Source of the DNA: Cyanobium sp. Aljojuca 7A6
GTDB taxonomy: Bacteria; Cyanobacteriota; Cyanobacteriia; PCC-6307; Cyanobiaceae
Length of the DNA stretch: 64,000 nucleotides
NCBI RefSeq assembly: GCF_024346455.1
Contig: NZ_JAGQCY010000010.1
Span: 1 to 64,000, forward strand
Reading direction: 5' to 3'
A model generated the notes under the pieces. It worked only from the letters and a program-made list of their open reading frames with translations. It did no database searches and was not told the DNA's origin. The position numbers and the translations under genes were made by a program. Shown here in pieces: positions 18,421-26,417 of the stretch. Numbering within the stretch: the first letter of the stretch is position 1; the number at the start of each line of letters is the position of its first letter.

Positions 18421-18514
18421 GGTGTGCGCTCCGCACGGGGTGGATGGAGGGCTCCGGCCCGGTCTCCCCAGGCCTGAAGCGTTGATGGGCCAGCCGTCGC
18501 CGGCAGCGGTGTGG

Positions 18515-19531
18515 TCAGATCCGGGCGATGAAGTGCTGAATGATCTGGACGTGGTCCTCGAAGAAGCTGTCTTCGTGGGCGTAAATGTCGGCCAGGGGCA
18601 TCCAGAAGGCTTTATCGGCGTCATCGCCGCCGCGGACACTGGGGAGGACGCCCCCCTTGAGCTGGATCAGGAACGCATGGGTGATCACCCGGCCGCGCTG
18701 GGAGCGCCCCGGGGCATCGAAGACGTGGCGGTCGGCGATGGAGCCCTCCAGCACCGGCCTGGGCACCTTCAGGCCCGTCTCCTCGCGCAGCTCCCGCAGC
18801 ATCCCATCGACCAGCCGCTCCTGCTGGTCGAGGTAGCCCCCCGGAAGGGCGATCAGCCCCTTGCCGGGCCGCACCCGGCGGCGCACCACCAGCACATGGC
18901 CCGATTGAACAACCACCGCATCGGTGGTGACAAAGGTGGGCGGGAACGGGGCCACCGACCAGATCTGACGATAGCCGGCGATGTAGTCGGCCTCCTGGCG
19001 CAGCCAGCGGTAGCGGCCCGTTTCCCGGTAGTCCATGAGGAAAGCCCGCACCGCCTCCGGCGCATGGGAGGCCCATTGGGAATCATCGGCGCCGGAGAAG
19101 TAGGCCTGGCGAATGGCCGTGGAGTGGACGGCATTCTTGAGGGGCACGTCCTGAAAATCCCACTGGGGGAAGAGGTCGAGGTAGTAACTGCTGCGGTCCT
19201 TTCTATGACCCACCAGCAGCACCCGATCCTCCTCATCGGTGGCGGCGAGCACCTTCTGCTGCACCTCCGCCAACCAGAGATTGTCAGAGTAGAGGTGGTC
19301 GCGGATCGGGATCACCTCCAGCCGGCGCTGCCAGTCGGCCGGCAGGGCGGCGCGGATCATGCGCTCCCGCTCCTCACTGCTCCAGGGGTTGCGGGTGTCG
19401 GGGGCGCAACGGTGACTGCCCAACAAGAGCAGCAAGCGGTCGGCCCTCTCAAGGGCCGATGCGACCAATGACAAATGCCCCTCATGAAAGGGCTGGAAGC
19501 GTCCTATCAGGACGGCAACATCGTGATTCAT
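18515..19531 (-). CDS. nadM: bifunctional NMN adenylyltransferase / Nudix hydrolase
   Basis: 338 aa. The N-terminal half is an NadM-type nucleotidylyltransferase: LIGRFQPFHEGHLSLVASAL (about 8-27, with the HxGH nucleotide-binding motif) and a later VHSTAIRQAYF (ISxTxIR-like). The C-terminal half has a perfect Nudix box, spanning about residues 235-258 as G-x5-E-x7-REL-x-EE-x-GL (LRELREETGL at its end). It makes NAD from NMN, and the Nudix part probably hydrolyses ADP-ribose, as characterised in other cyanobacteria. ATG 19531 has GAGG seven bases upstream. First gene of a nadM-nadV operon. Confidence 0.95.
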   Translation of the reverse strand: MNHDVAVLIGRFQPFHEGHLSLVASALERADRLLLLLGSHRCAPDTRNPWSSEERERMIRAALPADWQRRLEVIPIRDHLYSDNLWLAEVQQKVLAATDEEDRVLLVGHRKDRSSYYLDLFPQWDFQDVPLKNAVHSTAIRQAYFSGADDSQWASHAPEAVRAFLMDYRETGRYRWLRQEADYIAGYRQIWSVAPFPPTFVTTDAVVVQSGHVLVVRRRVRPGKGLIALPGGYLDQQERLVDGMLRELREETGLKVPRPVLEGSIADRHVFDAPGRSQRGRVITHAFLIQLKGGVLPSVRGGDDADKAFWMPLADIYAHEDSFFEDHVQIIQHFIARI

Positions 19532-19539
19532 GGTGAAAC

Positions 19540-19554
19540 CTCAGAATCCCTGAG
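19540..19554 (-). promoter_or_regulatory. hairpin overlapping the nadM ribosome binding site
   Basis: A 5-bp perfect dyad CTCAG-ggatt-CTGAG lies 9 bases upstream of the nadM ATG. Its downstream arm includes the first bases of the GAGG Shine-Dalgarno, so folding would compete with ribosome binding. Confidence 0.4.
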
Positions 19555-19584
19555 ATGAAGTCCGCCTCAATGGCAGACCATCGA

Positions 19585-19590
19585 TTTATA
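19585..19590 (-). promoter_or_regulatory. extended -10 promoter of nadM-nadV
   Basis: On the minus strand TGCTATAAA reads as an extended -10 (TG-n-TATAAA). No clear -35 is at 17 bases, which is normal for extended -10 promoters. Transcription would start about 45-50 bases upstream of the nadM ATG. Confidence 0.5.
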
Positions 19591-19762
19591 GCATGACTTC
19601 TGGGGATCTCCTGCGGTTCCCGTCAGTTCGGAAGCTGGGCCGATGGGTCCCCTCGCCGGCAGACTCCGCCTTGATGGCCTATCTCGCTGCTGGGCCATTT
19701 CGGTCGTCTCCAGACCAGCAAGGCATGCGATCATCCGCGCTCCTCCACCGCTGCAGCCACCC

Positions 19763-20902
19763 ATGACCCTGGGGGACGCCCACGACGACCTGAGCGCTAT
19801 CGCTGCGGCGTTCGATCTTCCGGGTCGGATCCTTGGCCTGGATCCCCTGGGCAACGGCAATGTCAACGACAGTTACCTGGTCGTTTGCGAAGGGCCTCCG
19901 CTGCAGCGGTTCGTGCTGCAGCGCCTGAACAGGACGGTGTTTCTGCGGCCCGAGCTTGTGATGGCCAACATGATCGCCATCGCGGAGCATGTGGAGGCGC
20001 GATTGAATCAGGGCTGTGCCTTGCTGGGTGAGCGCCGTTGGGAGCACCCCAGGGTGTTGCTGAGCCGTGACGAACGACGACCCTGGGTGGAACGGGACGG
20101 TGGCTTCTGGCGCTTGACCACCTTCATCGAATCCTCCCGGAGCTTCGATGTGGTGGCTAGCGCTGAGCAGGCCAGGGAGGTGGGCTTCGGACTGGGTGTT
20201 TTCCACCATCTGATCAGTGACCTGCCCCCGGCAGGACTGGCCGACACCCTGGAGGGTTTTCACGTCACCCCCCGGTATCTCGAGCACTACGACGTGGTGG
20301 TGGCCAACGCGCCGGCCGCGGCAGTGAACGGGGTGCGGCACTGCCTGGCCTTTGTGGAGGAGCGCCGGGACTTTGCGTCGGTGCTGGAGGCGGCCAGGGA
20401 CAGCGGCCATCTGCGCCTTCGCCCCATCCACGGCGATCCCAAGGTCAACAACGTGATGATGGAGGCCTGCTCCGGCCGGGCCTGCGCCCTGGTGGATCTC
20501 GATACGGTGAAGCCGGGATTGATCCACTACGACATCGGCGACTGCCTGCGGTCCTGTTGCAATCCCCTGGGGGAGGAAACGGCGGATCTGGAGGCCGTTT
20601 CTTTCGATGTGGATCTCTGCCGCGAGGTGCTCAGCGGGTATCTGGCCGCCGCTTCAGGGTTTCTCACCGCTGCCGACTATGACCACCTCTATGTGGCGAT
20701 GCGCCTGATCAGCTTCGAGCTCGGCCTGCGGTTCTTCACCGATCATCTGGCAGGCAACGTTTATTTCAGAACGGACCAGCCGGGCCACAACCTGCAACGT
20801 GCCCTGGTGCAATTCCGGCTCACCGAGAGCATCGAGGCCCAGGAGCTTCAGATCCGGGACCTGATCGCTGAGCTCAGGGCCGATCTCGCCGCTGGCTGCT
20901 GA
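19763..20902 (+). CDS. NahK-like phosphotransferase (APH-fold sugar kinase)
   Basis: 379 aa, aminoglycoside-phosphotransferase/choline-kinase fold. Signature features: GNGNVNDSYLV (glycine-rich loop), RFVLQRLNRTVF (typical of N-acetylhexosamine 1-kinases), the catalytic loop RPIHGDPKVNNVM (about 220-232: HGD with the catalytic Asp and N), and VDLDTVKPG (Mg2+-binding DxD). ELVMANM and YDIGDCLRS are further family landmarks. NahK phosphorylates HexNAc sugars at C1 in salvage; that substrate is inferred from motif similarity only. Ends with a TGATG overlap to the next gene. Confidence 0.82.
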   Translation: MTLGDAHDDLSAIAAAFDLPGRILGLDPLGNGNVNDSYLVVCEGPPLQRFVLQRLNRTVFLRPELVMANMIAIAEHVEARLNQGCALLGERRWEHPRVLLSRDERRPWVERDGGFWRLTTFIESSRSFDVVASAEQAREVGFGLGVFHHLISDLPPAGLADTLEGFHVTPRYLEHYDVVVANAPAAAVNGVRHCLAFVEERRDFASVLEAARDSGHLRLRPIHGDPKVNNVMMEACSGRACALVDLDTVKPGLIHYDIGDCLRSCCNPLGEETADLEAVSFDVDLCREVLSGYLAAASGFLTAADYDHLYVAMRLISFELGLRFFTDHLAGNVYFRTDQPGHNLQRALVQFRLTESIEAQELQIRDLIAELRADLAAGC

Positions 20903-21450
20903 TGGCTGCGTCCGTTTCCCAGCGCTTCGCGCTGTGCCCCTTTGATGACGGCACAGCGTCGCCGGCCCTCCAGCTGGGGGGCGAGATCGACCGCGAGGGC
21001 CCGCGACTCCTGCTGCGTTTGCGGCTGGGAGGAGCGATCGAGGCGGTGCATCTGCCGGCGCCGGTCGTGGCACCTTTGCGCCGGGATGGCCTCTGGTCCA
21101 CGACCTGTTTCGAGTGCTTCTGGGCTGTTGAGGGGGAGCGGCCGTACTGGGAGCTGAATCTGTCCCCGGCCGGCCATTGGAACCTCTACCGACTGGAGGA
21201 CTACCGCGATGGTCTGCGGCCCGAGCCCGGCTACGACCTGCCGCCGCATCGCCTCATCCGCGACGCTGCCGAGCTGACCCTGCACCTGGATCTGTCGTTG
21301 CCACAGGGGCTCGCAGAGGAGGTGCCGCTGCAGGTGGGGATCACCAGCGTGATCGAGGAGCGCAGCGGGCGGCTGAGCTACTGGGCCCTGTCCCATCCGG
21401 GGCCTGAGCCCGACTTCCACCGCCGGGAGGCGTTCCTGCTGCGCCTTTGA
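20902..21450 (+). CDS. DOMON-like domain protein, 182 aa
   Basis: Beta-sandwich protein of the DOMON-like type that is common in cyanobacteria and proteobacteria: paired hydrophobic strands near ECFWAVEGERPYWELNLSP (about 72-90) and WNLYRLEDYRDGLRP, plus LSYWALSHPGPEPDFHRREA near the end (about 157-176). No signal peptide. The ATG overlaps the kinase stop by one base (TGATG), indicating coupling and a shared job, possibly sugar binding. No catalytic residues are visible. Confidence 0.8.
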   Translation: MAASVSQRFALCPFDDGTASPALQLGGEIDREGPRLLLRLRLGGAIEAVHLPAPVVAPLRRDGLWSTTCFECFWAVEGERPYWELNLSPAGHWNLYRLEDYRDGLRPEPGYDLPPHRLIRDAAELTLHLDLSLPQGLAEEVPLQVGITSVIEERSGRLSYWALSHPGPEPDFHRREAFLLRL

Positions 21451-21473
21451 GCGCGTCAATCAGGCCGTTGCGG

Positions 21474-22412
21474 CTACGCCACGGCGGCGTGGTAGCTGCT
21501 GCGCACCAATGGGCCACTGCGCACCTGGGTGAAGCCCATGTCACTGGCGATGGCGCCCAGCTCCTCGAATTCCTCCGGTCTCCAGTAGCGGGCCACGGGG
21601 ATGTGGGCCAGGGAGGGGCGCAGGTACTGGCCCAGGGTGAGTCGTTGGCAGCCGGCGGCCCGCAGGTGTTCCAGGGTGGTCACCACCTCCGCGGCGGTTT
21701 CGCCGAGCCCCAGCATCAGACCGGATTTGGTGGGGATCTCCGGCGCCAGTTCCCGGGCCGTGGCCAGCAGTTCCAGGGAGCGGCCATAGGTGGCGCCGCG
21801 GCGCACCTCCCCCTGCAGACGTTGCACCGTCTCCAGGTTGTGGTTGAAGCACACCGGCGCGGCGGCCAACACCGCGGCCAACCGCTGCCGCTGGGACCGG
21901 CGGCCCTGGTCGGGGTCGGCATGGCCGCCCCAGAAATCGGGGGTGAGTACCTCGATCAGCACCTGCGGATCGCGGCGCCGGATCGCGGCCATGGCAGCGG
22001 TGAACAGGCTGGCGCCATGGTCGGCCAGGTCGTCGCGGGCCACGGCGGTGAGCACCACGTAGCGCAGGTTGAGCGCCTGCACCGCCTCCGCCACCCGCTC
22101 CGCTTCACCCCCGTCGAGGGGCAGCGGCGCCCTGCCCTTGTCCACCTGGCAGAAGGCGCAGCTGCGGGTGCAGATGGGCCCGCCCAGCAGGAAGGTGGCC
22201 GTGCCGGCGGCGTAGCACTCGCCCCGATTGGGGCAGCGCCCCTCCTCGCAGATGGTGTGCAGTCGCTGCTCCCTGACCACCCCCTGCACCCGTTCGGTGG
22301 CCGAGGCCTCACCGAGGGGGCGACGGATCCACTCCGGCAGCCGCTCCGTGGGGGGCATGGCGCTGTAGCGGCTGGTGGCGGTCATGGTGGCGCGGTCAGG
22401 CGGCGGGCTCAT
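21474..22412 (-). CDS. lipA: lipoyl synthase
   Basis: 312 aa radical SAM enzyme that inserts sulphur into octanoyl-lipoyl domains. Both clusters are readable: the auxiliary-cluster motif [19 protein letters not shown] (CxxxxCxxxxxC) and the SAM-cluster CTRSCAFC (CxxxCxxC). Conserved following elements are [10 protein letters not shown]-like region, [20 protein letters not shown] and [15 protein letters not shown], and [10 protein letters not shown], plus a C-terminal [13 protein letters not shown] with the terminal Arg-Ser-Ser-Tyr-His. The start overlaps the recR stop (ATGA), so recR-lipA are co-translated. Confidence 0.96.
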   Translation of the reverse strand: MSPPPDRATMTATSRYSAMPPTERLPEWIRRPLGEASATERVQGVVREQRLHTICEEGRCPNRGECYAAGTATFLLGGPICTRSCAFCQVDKGRAPLPLDGGEAERVAEAVQALNLRYVVLTAVARDDLADHGASLFTAAMAAIRRRDPQVLIEVLTPDFWGGHADPDQGRRSQRQRLAAVLAAAPVCFNHNLETVQRLQGEVRRGATYGRSLELLATARELAPEIPTKSGLMLGLGETAAEVVTTLEHLRAAGCQRLTLGQYLRPSLAHIPVARYWRPEEFEELGAIASDMGFTQVRSGPLVRSSYHAAVA

Positions 22413-23080
22413 TCCATTCGGCGGCGCCCTTCAAAGGCCCGCGCCAGGGTCACCTCGTCGGCATACTCCAGCTCGCCACCCACCGGCAGTCCATAGGCGA
22501 TGCGGGTGACGCTGGTGAAGGGCTTGAGCAGCCTGGCCAGGTAAAGGCTGGTTGTGTCGCCTTCGACGCTGGGAGTCAGGGCCAGAATCACCTCGATCAC
22601 CCCCTCCCGGTCGACCCGCTCCACCAGCGGCTGGATCTGCAACAGTTCCGGCCCGATGCCATCCATCGGCGAGATCAGTCCGCCCAACACGTGGTAGTGG
22701 CCATGGAATTCGCGGCTGCGTTCCATCGCCAGCAGGTCGCGGGAGTCGGACACCACACAGATCTGGCCGTTGCGACGCTCTTCGTTGCGGCAGATCTCGC
22801 AGAACTCCTCGGCCGAAAGATGGAAGCAGCGACGGCACTGTCCCACCTGGCTGCGGGCTGCCAGCAGGGCATCGGCGAAGCTGCGGATCTGTTCTTCCGG
22901 CTGGCGCAGCAGGTGCAGGGCCAGCCTCTGGGCCGTGCGGGGCCCGATGCCCGGCAGGCGTTCGAACTGGTCGATCAGCCTGGCCAGGGGTCGGGTGAAA
23001 CCGCTCAGAGAACCGGCTGCAGGTGGTGTGAATCTAGGCGGCACGCTCGCGCGAGGCGGGGCGCCGGGTGAGGATGGCAC
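22409..23080 (-). CDS. recR: recombination protein RecR
   Basis: 223 aa (RecR is about 200, plus a short extension). Helix-hairpin-helix [19 protein letters not shown] (about 40-58), C4 zinc finger [16 protein letters not shown] (about 82-97), and the TOPRIM segment [33 protein letters not shown] and [15 protein letters not shown]. Functions with RecF/RecO in gap repair. The start is uncertain: GTG 23080 is the longest; GTG 23044 is an alternative. The gene is divergent from the psbP operon and upstream of lipA. Confidence 0.95.
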   Translation of the reverse strand: MPSSPGAPPRASVPPRFTPPAAGSLSGFTRPLARLIDQFERLPGIGPRTAQRLALHLLRQPEEQIRSFADALLAARSQVGQCRRCFHLSAEEFCEICRNEERRNGQICVVSDSRDLLAMERSREFHGHYHVLGGLISPMDGIGPELLQIQPLVERVDREGVIEVILALTPSVEGDTTSLYLARLLKPFTSVTRIAYGLPVGGELEYADEVTLARAFEGRRRME

Positions 23081-23115
23081 CGGCTCTCGCCAGCTCCCCT
23101 GCCTCGCCCCGTGCC

Positions 23116-23709
23116 ATGGGTTTTCCTGCTACCCACCAGCCCCTTCCACCTGCCGCCACTGGGCGCCGACGCTGGGGCAGCTCCCTGGTCGCGGCCCTGC
23201 TGCTGAGCCTGATGCTGGTGGGTTGCAGCGCCGCTGCCGCGGGCTTGAATTCCTTCCAGAGCCCGGACGGTCGCTATGCCTTCCTTTACCCCACCGGCTG
23301 GACCCGGGTTCAGGTCAGCAATGGCCCCCAGGTCGTCTTCCACGACCTGATCAACAGCGATGAAACCCTCAGCCTGGTGGTGTCCGAGGTCACCCCCGAC
23401 CGGGATCTCAGCCAGCTGGGCAGTGCCGTCGAAGTGGGCGAGACCCTGCGCCGCAGCGTCATCTCACCAGAGGGCAGCGGCCGTGACGCCGAACTGGTGG
23501 AAGCCCACCAGCGGGAGCAGGGCGGCCGCACCTACTACGACCTGGAGTACACGGTCCATCTGGCCGACCGGGACCGCCACGAGCTCGCCACGGTGGTGGT
23601 GGACCGTGGCCGGCTGTACACCTTTGCCGCCAGCACCAACGAAGCCCGCTGGAACAAGGTGAAGGAGCTGTTCACCGTGGTGATCGGATCCTTCACGCTG
23701 CAGATCTAG
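23116..23709 (+). CDS. psbP: PsbP-like photosystem II lipoprotein (CyanoP type)
   Basis: 197 aa. Lipoprotein signal: [20 protein letters not shown] with the lipobox LVGC (lipidated Cys about residue 36). The mature part carries the PsbP fold pattern: [20 protein letters not shown] at its start, [13 protein letters not shown], and [14 protein letters not shown]. Mature PsbP-like proteins in cyanobacteria associate with the lumenal side of photosystem II during assembly. ATG 23116 is chosen because it precedes the signal peptide by the usual distance; an upstream in-frame start overlaps recR. First gene of a packed four-gene operon. Confidence 0.9.
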   Translation: MGFPATHQPLPPAATGRRRWGSSLVAALLLSLMLVGCSAAAAGLNSFQSPDGRYAFLYPTGWTRVQVSNGPQVVFHDLINSDETLSLVVSEVTPDRDLSQLGSAVEVGETLRRSVISPEGSGRDAELVEAHQREQGGRTYYDLEYTVHLADRDRHELATVVVDRGRLYTFAASTNEARWNKVKELFTVVIGSFTLQI

Positions 23710-23711
23710 GG

Positions 23712-24776
23712 GTGTCCGCCCCCGGCCGGCTGACCATCGTGGGTGGCGGCCTGGCAGGCAGTCTGCTGGCCCTGGAGCTGGTGGAGCGGGGCCTGCCGGT
23801 GACGCTGATCGACGCGGCAGAGGCCACCGCCACGGCGGTCAGTTACGGCGGGGTGGCCTGGTGGGCCGGGGCCCCTGGCAGTCTCGGCCCGCTGCTGCGC
23901 CAGGCCCCTGAGCGCTGGCGCCGGCTGCAGGGCCGGCATGGTTCTCTCGGCTGGCGGGGCTGCGGCCTGCGCCTCCATGGCGGCGGCTGGGGCACTTCCC
24001 TGTTGCGCCCCCCCTTCGCCCAGGTGGACAGCTCCGTGCTGATGGCGGCCCTGCCCGGGGTGCTGGTGGCCGCCGGGGTGGACCTGCGGCGGGCGCGGGT
24101 CCTGGCCCCGCCACGGCCGGAGGCCGCTGGCTGGCAGCTGCCGCTGGAGCCCGGGGGACCCCTGCTGACGGAGCAGGTGGTGCTGGCGGCCGGGGCCGGT
24201 TGCCGCGCCCTCGCCCCCGCCTTGCCGAACCGTCACCGGGTCAGCTGGGCCGGGGTGCTGGCCCTGCCGGCACGGCCGACCCTGCCGCCACGGTCCGCCA
24301 GCCCCTGGTGGCGGCACGCCATGCAGCGCCGCATCGTGCAGCCGCGTCACTGGCAGCGTCCAGCTCTGGAGAGTGCGGCGCCGGGGCTGGAGCAGGAGCG
24401 TTGGATCGTCGATGCCGGTTGCGCCCCCTGGGGCGCAGGGCTGCTGCTGGGCCAGATCAGCCTGGTGCGGCCGGGTCTGGAGCGCGGCGAGCCGCCGGCA
24501 ACGGCGGTCATGGAAGGGCGATTGCGCCAGGGACTGGCCGGACTCGACCCGCTGCTGGCGGCCCTGCCAGGCCCCTACCGCCAGGTGCCGGTGGCCTTCT
24601 GCAGCGGCGGGCTTCCCTTGGTGGGCCGGCTGCCTGGGGCGGCGGGCCTGTGGGTGTTCAGTGGTTTTGGCGGCGCCTTTGCCCAGGTGCCGGTGCTGGC
24701 TCCCCTGTTGGCCGATGTGATCGCTGGCGTGGCCGATGAGTCGGCCCTGGCCGGATTGGGCGTCCTGGCGGGCTGA
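23712..24776 (+). CDS. FAD-dependent oxidoreductase (DAO family)
   Basis: 354 aa. N-terminal Rossmann dinucleotide motif LTIVGGGLAGSLLALELVER (about 7-26, GxGxxG) and the acidic strand end LIDAAEA mark FAD binding. Mid-chain, VVLAAGAGCRALAP is the family's second FAD strand; the C-terminal LVGRLPGAAGLWVFSGFGGA is the DAO-type FAD-binding closing segment. Substrate unknown. GTG 23712 follows the psbP stop by two bases, and the stop is three bases before the next start, so the gene sits in a strict operon. Confidence 0.88.
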   Translation: MSAPGRLTIVGGGLAGSLLALELVERGLPVTLIDAAEATATAVSYGGVAWWAGAPGSLGPLLRQAPERWRRLQGRHGSLGWRGCGLRLHGGGWGTSLLRPPFAQVDSSVLMAALPGVLVAAGVDLRRARVLAPPRPEAAGWQLPLEPGGPLLTEQVVLAAGAGCRALAPALPNRHRVSWAGVLALPARPTLPPRSASPWWRHAMQRRIVQPRHWQRPALESAAPGLEQERWIVDAGCAPWGAGLLLGQISLVRPGLERGEPPATAVMEGRLRQGLAGLDPLLAALPGPYRQVPVAFCSGGLPLVGRLPGAAGLWVFSGFGGAFAQVPVLAPLLADVIAGVADESALAGLGVLAG

Positions 24777-24809
24777 CAGGTGGGCTCCCATCCAGCATGC
24801 TGGCGGGCG

Positions 24810-26153
24810 ATGGCCACGTCCGCTCCCCCGACCGGTGCAGCGCCGCCCCTGCGGCCGGCCGCTGGCTTGCGCCGCCGTTGGCGGGGCCTTGGTGATCGGG
24901 GCCAGGTGGGGGCCTGTCTGGTGGCCATGGGTGGGGCCCTGGGGCTGTGGGTGCTGTTCTGGCCCGTGCCCACAGAGGTGATGGGGCAGGGGGTGTTGCT
25001 TTACCCCGACACCGCCGGCCTGCTCGATGCCCGCGCCGGTGGTCAGGTGCGGCGCCTGCGGGTGGCCGTGGGGCAGAAGGTGCGCAAGGGGCAGGTGCTG
25101 ATGGAGTTGTACCTGCCGGTGCTCGATCGCCAGCTGCAGCAGCAACGCGGCAACCTGGCCCAGCTGGAGCGCGACAACCGGGAACTTGACCGTCGGGATG
25201 GCCTGCGGTTGGCCAGCGAAAAGCTCAGCGTCGACACCTCCCTGGCCAAGTTGGCCCAGGATCGGCGCCGCTACGAGGAGCTGGCGGCCACCTATGCGGA
25301 GAAGGTGCGCAACCTTCGCTGGCTGAGCCAGCGGGAGGTGGTGGCCCCCCTGGCTTCCGAGGTGGTGGCGGCTGAGCAGGGTCTGACCAGCACCAGCGTC
25401 AGTCTCGATGCGGTCAGGATCCAGGAGAAGGAGTTGCTGACCAGCTACGAGCAGGTCAAGCTCGACATCCAGACCCAGGCCTTGCGCCGCCGGTATCAGA
25501 TCGACGACATGCGCCGCCAGATCCGGGTCACCGAGGCCCGTCTGGCTTACGACGGCCAGGTGCTGGCCGACCGTGACGGTACGGTGCTGGATCTGCAGGT
25601 GATCCAGGGCCAGACGGTTGCCACCGGACAGCGCCTGGGCACCCTGGGCCGTGCCACTTCCAGCACCGGCGTGCGGGCGCCGATCCTGCGGGCCGTGGCC
25701 TATTTCGCCCCCGCCGATGCCCGGCGTCTGCCGGTGGGTCTGCCGGTGGAGGTGGTGCCCCTCTGGGACCAGCGGGGCCGGTTTGGTGGAATTGTGGGCA
25801 AGGTGACCCAGGTCCTGGCTCTGCCGGCCACGGAGGAAGACATCTCCACCACCATCGGCAACCCCCAGCTGGCCCGTGACCTGCTCAAGCGGGGTCCGGT
25901 GATGCGCACGGAGATTGAGCTGGAGCGGGATCCCACCAGCCGGGACGGCTACCGCTGGACCCTTTCGGGCGGCAGCGGCGTCTTCCCTGTGCGGGAAGGC
26001 CTCACCATTGCCGCCCATGCCTACGTGGAATGGCGCACACCGATCACCTACGTGATTCCAGGGCTGCGCTCCCTCACCGGCGGCTACCGCACACTTCGCA
26101 TGGATCGCCTTTGGGACCGCCCCTCCCTGCGCCAAAGCGGGCCGTTGCCATGA
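24810..26153 (+). CDS. HlyD-family membrane fusion protein
   Basis: 447 aa from ATG 24810 (GTG 24780, 3 bases after the upstream stop, adds 10 residues). A single N-terminal helix (ACLVAMGGALGLWVLFW, about 38-54) is followed by the biotinyl-lipoyl half motif GQVRRLRVAVGQKVRKGQV, long coiled coils (about 105-260) and the second lipoyl half near VLDLQVIQGQTVATGQRLGT (about 262-281), then a beta-barrel domain. This is the adaptor of a type I-like or RND/FUSC-like export system. The coiled-coil length and C-terminal domain recall HlyD proteins of NHLM-type peptide exporters, but no ABC transporter of that type is adjacent. Confidence 0.88.
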   Translation: MATSAPPTGAAPPLRPAAGLRRRWRGLGDRGQVGACLVAMGGALGLWVLFWPVPTEVMGQGVLLYPDTAGLLDARAGGQVRRLRVAVGQKVRKGQVLMELYLPVLDRQLQQQRGNLAQLERDNRELDRRDGLRLASEKLSVDTSLAKLAQDRRRYEELAATYAEKVRNLRWLSQREVVAPLASEVVAAEQGLTSTSVSLDAVRIQEKELLTSYEQVKLDIQTQALRRRYQIDDMRRQIRVTEARLAYDGQVLADRDGTVLDLQVIQGQTVATGQRLGTLGRATSSTGVRAPILRAVAYFAPADARRLPVGLPVEVVPLWDQRGRFGGIVGKVTQVLALPATEEDISTTIGNPQLARDLLKRGPVMRTEIELERDPTSRDGYRWTLSGGSGVFPVREGLTIAAHAYVEWRTPITYVIPGLRSLTGGYRTLRMDRLWDRPSLRQSGPLP

Positions 26154-26341
26154 GTGAACGACGCTGGTGGCAGATCCGCAATCCCTTACTGCGCCAGGAA
26201 CTTCCCTGGTTGATGAGTGAAGTGGTTCTTCTGGTGGTGCTGTGCAACGCCAATCCACCGGAACTGTGGTTCTGGTTGGTGGTGCTGCTGGTGATCCTGG
26301 GCTACAGGATGGAGCGCTGGATCTCCTCCCGGCCGGAGTGA
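26150..26341 (+). CDS. small two-helix membrane protein, 63 aa
   Basis: Overlaps the HlyD stop by four bases (ATGA), which strongly implies a functional partner. Two hydrophobic segments are separated by a short polar turn (WLMSEVVLLVVLCN, then ELWFWLVVLLVILGY) with basic ends (RRWW, RMERW). The topology and size match small auxiliary membrane subunits such as AaeX of AaeAB-type pumps, though the sequence similarity is not clear. No known family assigned. Confidence 0.75.
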   Translation: MSERRWWQIRNPLLRQELPWLMSEVVLLVVLCNANPPELWFWLVVLLVILGYRMERWISSRPE

Positions 26342-26417
26342 CGCCTGCGGTTCCCAAACCCTGCCAACAACCTTGCTCAAAACAGCGCGCACGCTCGCGC
26401 ACGCTCCGGTGATCCGC

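Noticed and set aside
24810-26153. Assignment of the HlyD protein to a NHLM peptide exporter
   Set aside because: Similarity is only in general layout. No peptidase-ABC transporter or precursor cluster lies next to it, so only the broad HlyD-family call is kept.
23706-26402. 898-codon minus-strand frame opposite the FAD-HlyD operon
   Set aside because: Length is explained by the high GC third positions of the sense genes; composition is Gln/His/Pro-rich with no domain, while the + strand has clear FAD and HlyD motifs.
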